DNA of 64,000 nucleotides from Sycobia sp. Sy_11 (Eukaryota; Arthropoda; Insecta; Hymenoptera; Epichrysomallidae): NCBI GenBank assembly GCA_018907035.1, contig JACCIC010000021.1, positions 4,675,501 to 4,739,500 of the forward strand, read 5' to 3'. Shown piece by piece: positions 63,577 to 64,000 of this stretch (position 1 is its first letter; each line of letters starts with the position of its first letter). The notes under the pieces were generated by a model. It saw only the letters and a program-made list of their open reading frames with translations, ran no database searches and was not told where the DNA came from. The position numbers and the translations under genes were made by a program.

Positions 63577-64000
63577 AAATTATTGGCTTCAAACCGGTGT
63601 CTACAGCAACTGTTACATAATACGATTCTTTTCTTTCCGCAGAGAAATGGACATCGCGAACTGTATCCTAGCAGCACACGATACGTTTTTTTTTTAATGC
63701 GAAGCTTTTAAACCTGCTGCGATTCTCAAAGGTGGCCGTAATTTACGTTATTTAAGATTTGACGAAGTTTTCGATAATGAGAGATCCCGTTTCGTGATTT
63801 TGTATATTATTGTTTCAATAGCTAGACAAATGGTAGATGTAACAATTTCTGTAATTATTTTTATTTAAATTATGGGCAATTCCCAATTATTTGTATATAA
63901 TTCTAATTAAAAATAATATAATATAAATTTTGAATAATTACCAGTAGTCAAAAAATGACTATAAAAAACGTCGTATTATTTCTGCAATGGATCAATTTCT
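63200..64000. repeat. AT-rich end of window with TA tracts
   Basis: TA/GT repeats at about 63313-63350 and TA repeats interrupted by TTTA at 63505-63577. No gene seen. Confidence 0.65.

Noticed and set aside
63288..63677. 129-codon minus-strand frame
   Set aside because: It consists of translated TA and GT repeats.

Overview
The window is nuclear DNA of a eukaryote, almost certainly an insect. The evidence is mariner-type transposons, a Penelope-like retroelement, LINE 3' ends, small multi-exon genes with GT-AG introns, and very many TA, GA/CT and GT microsatellites. A hymenopteran (wasp or ant) fits the alternation of AT-rich DNA with short GC-rich islands, but nothing seen here proves the order. 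It is a gene-poor region: most long open frames are translations of microsatellites or GC-rich low-complexity DNA.

Layout. From 1 to about 47 kb, AT-rich DNA without recognisable genes alternates every 2-4 kb with GC-rich islands of 0.5-1.7 kb that carry TA and GA/CT tracts, poly-G/C runs and CpG-rich text. Scattered in this part are a mariner fossil (about 4.64-4.9 kb), a possible MITE (14.68-15.25 kb), a LINE 3' fragment (18.46-18.99 kb), a Penelope-like fragment with a GIY-YIG endonuclease end and a hammerhead-like motif (30.66-31.64 kb), a second mariner fossil (34.78-35.5 kb), several isolated Penelope 3' ends, and a 122-bp near-perfect hairpin (43.84-43.96 kb).

From about 47.4 to 60.2 kb the composition changes: no GC islands and few microsatellites. 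This block holds the only convincing host genes, two minus-strand paralogues that I assembled from three exons each: gene A (48883-50098, 96 aa) and gene B (55488-57997, 112 aa). Each encodes a signal peptide and a short, proline/lysine-rich, cysteine-free mature peptide. They lie in a tandem duplication (unit A about 47.8-50.46 kb, unit B about 52.4-58.37 kb). The promoter (CCAAT and TATA boxes) and signal-peptide exon are almost identical between copies, while the last exon has diverged strongly. That pattern is typical of fast-evolving secreted effectors such as venom or immune peptides, but the family is not one I recognise. Unit B was enlarged by two transposons: an intact 1287-bp mauritiana-type mariner (53990-55276) with a complete 345-aa transposase, and a decayed 1237-bp mariner (55852-57088) inside intron 2 of gene B.

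From 60.2 kb to the end the GC islands and microsatellites return. No tRNA, rRNA, CRISPR or prokaryotic feature was seen.
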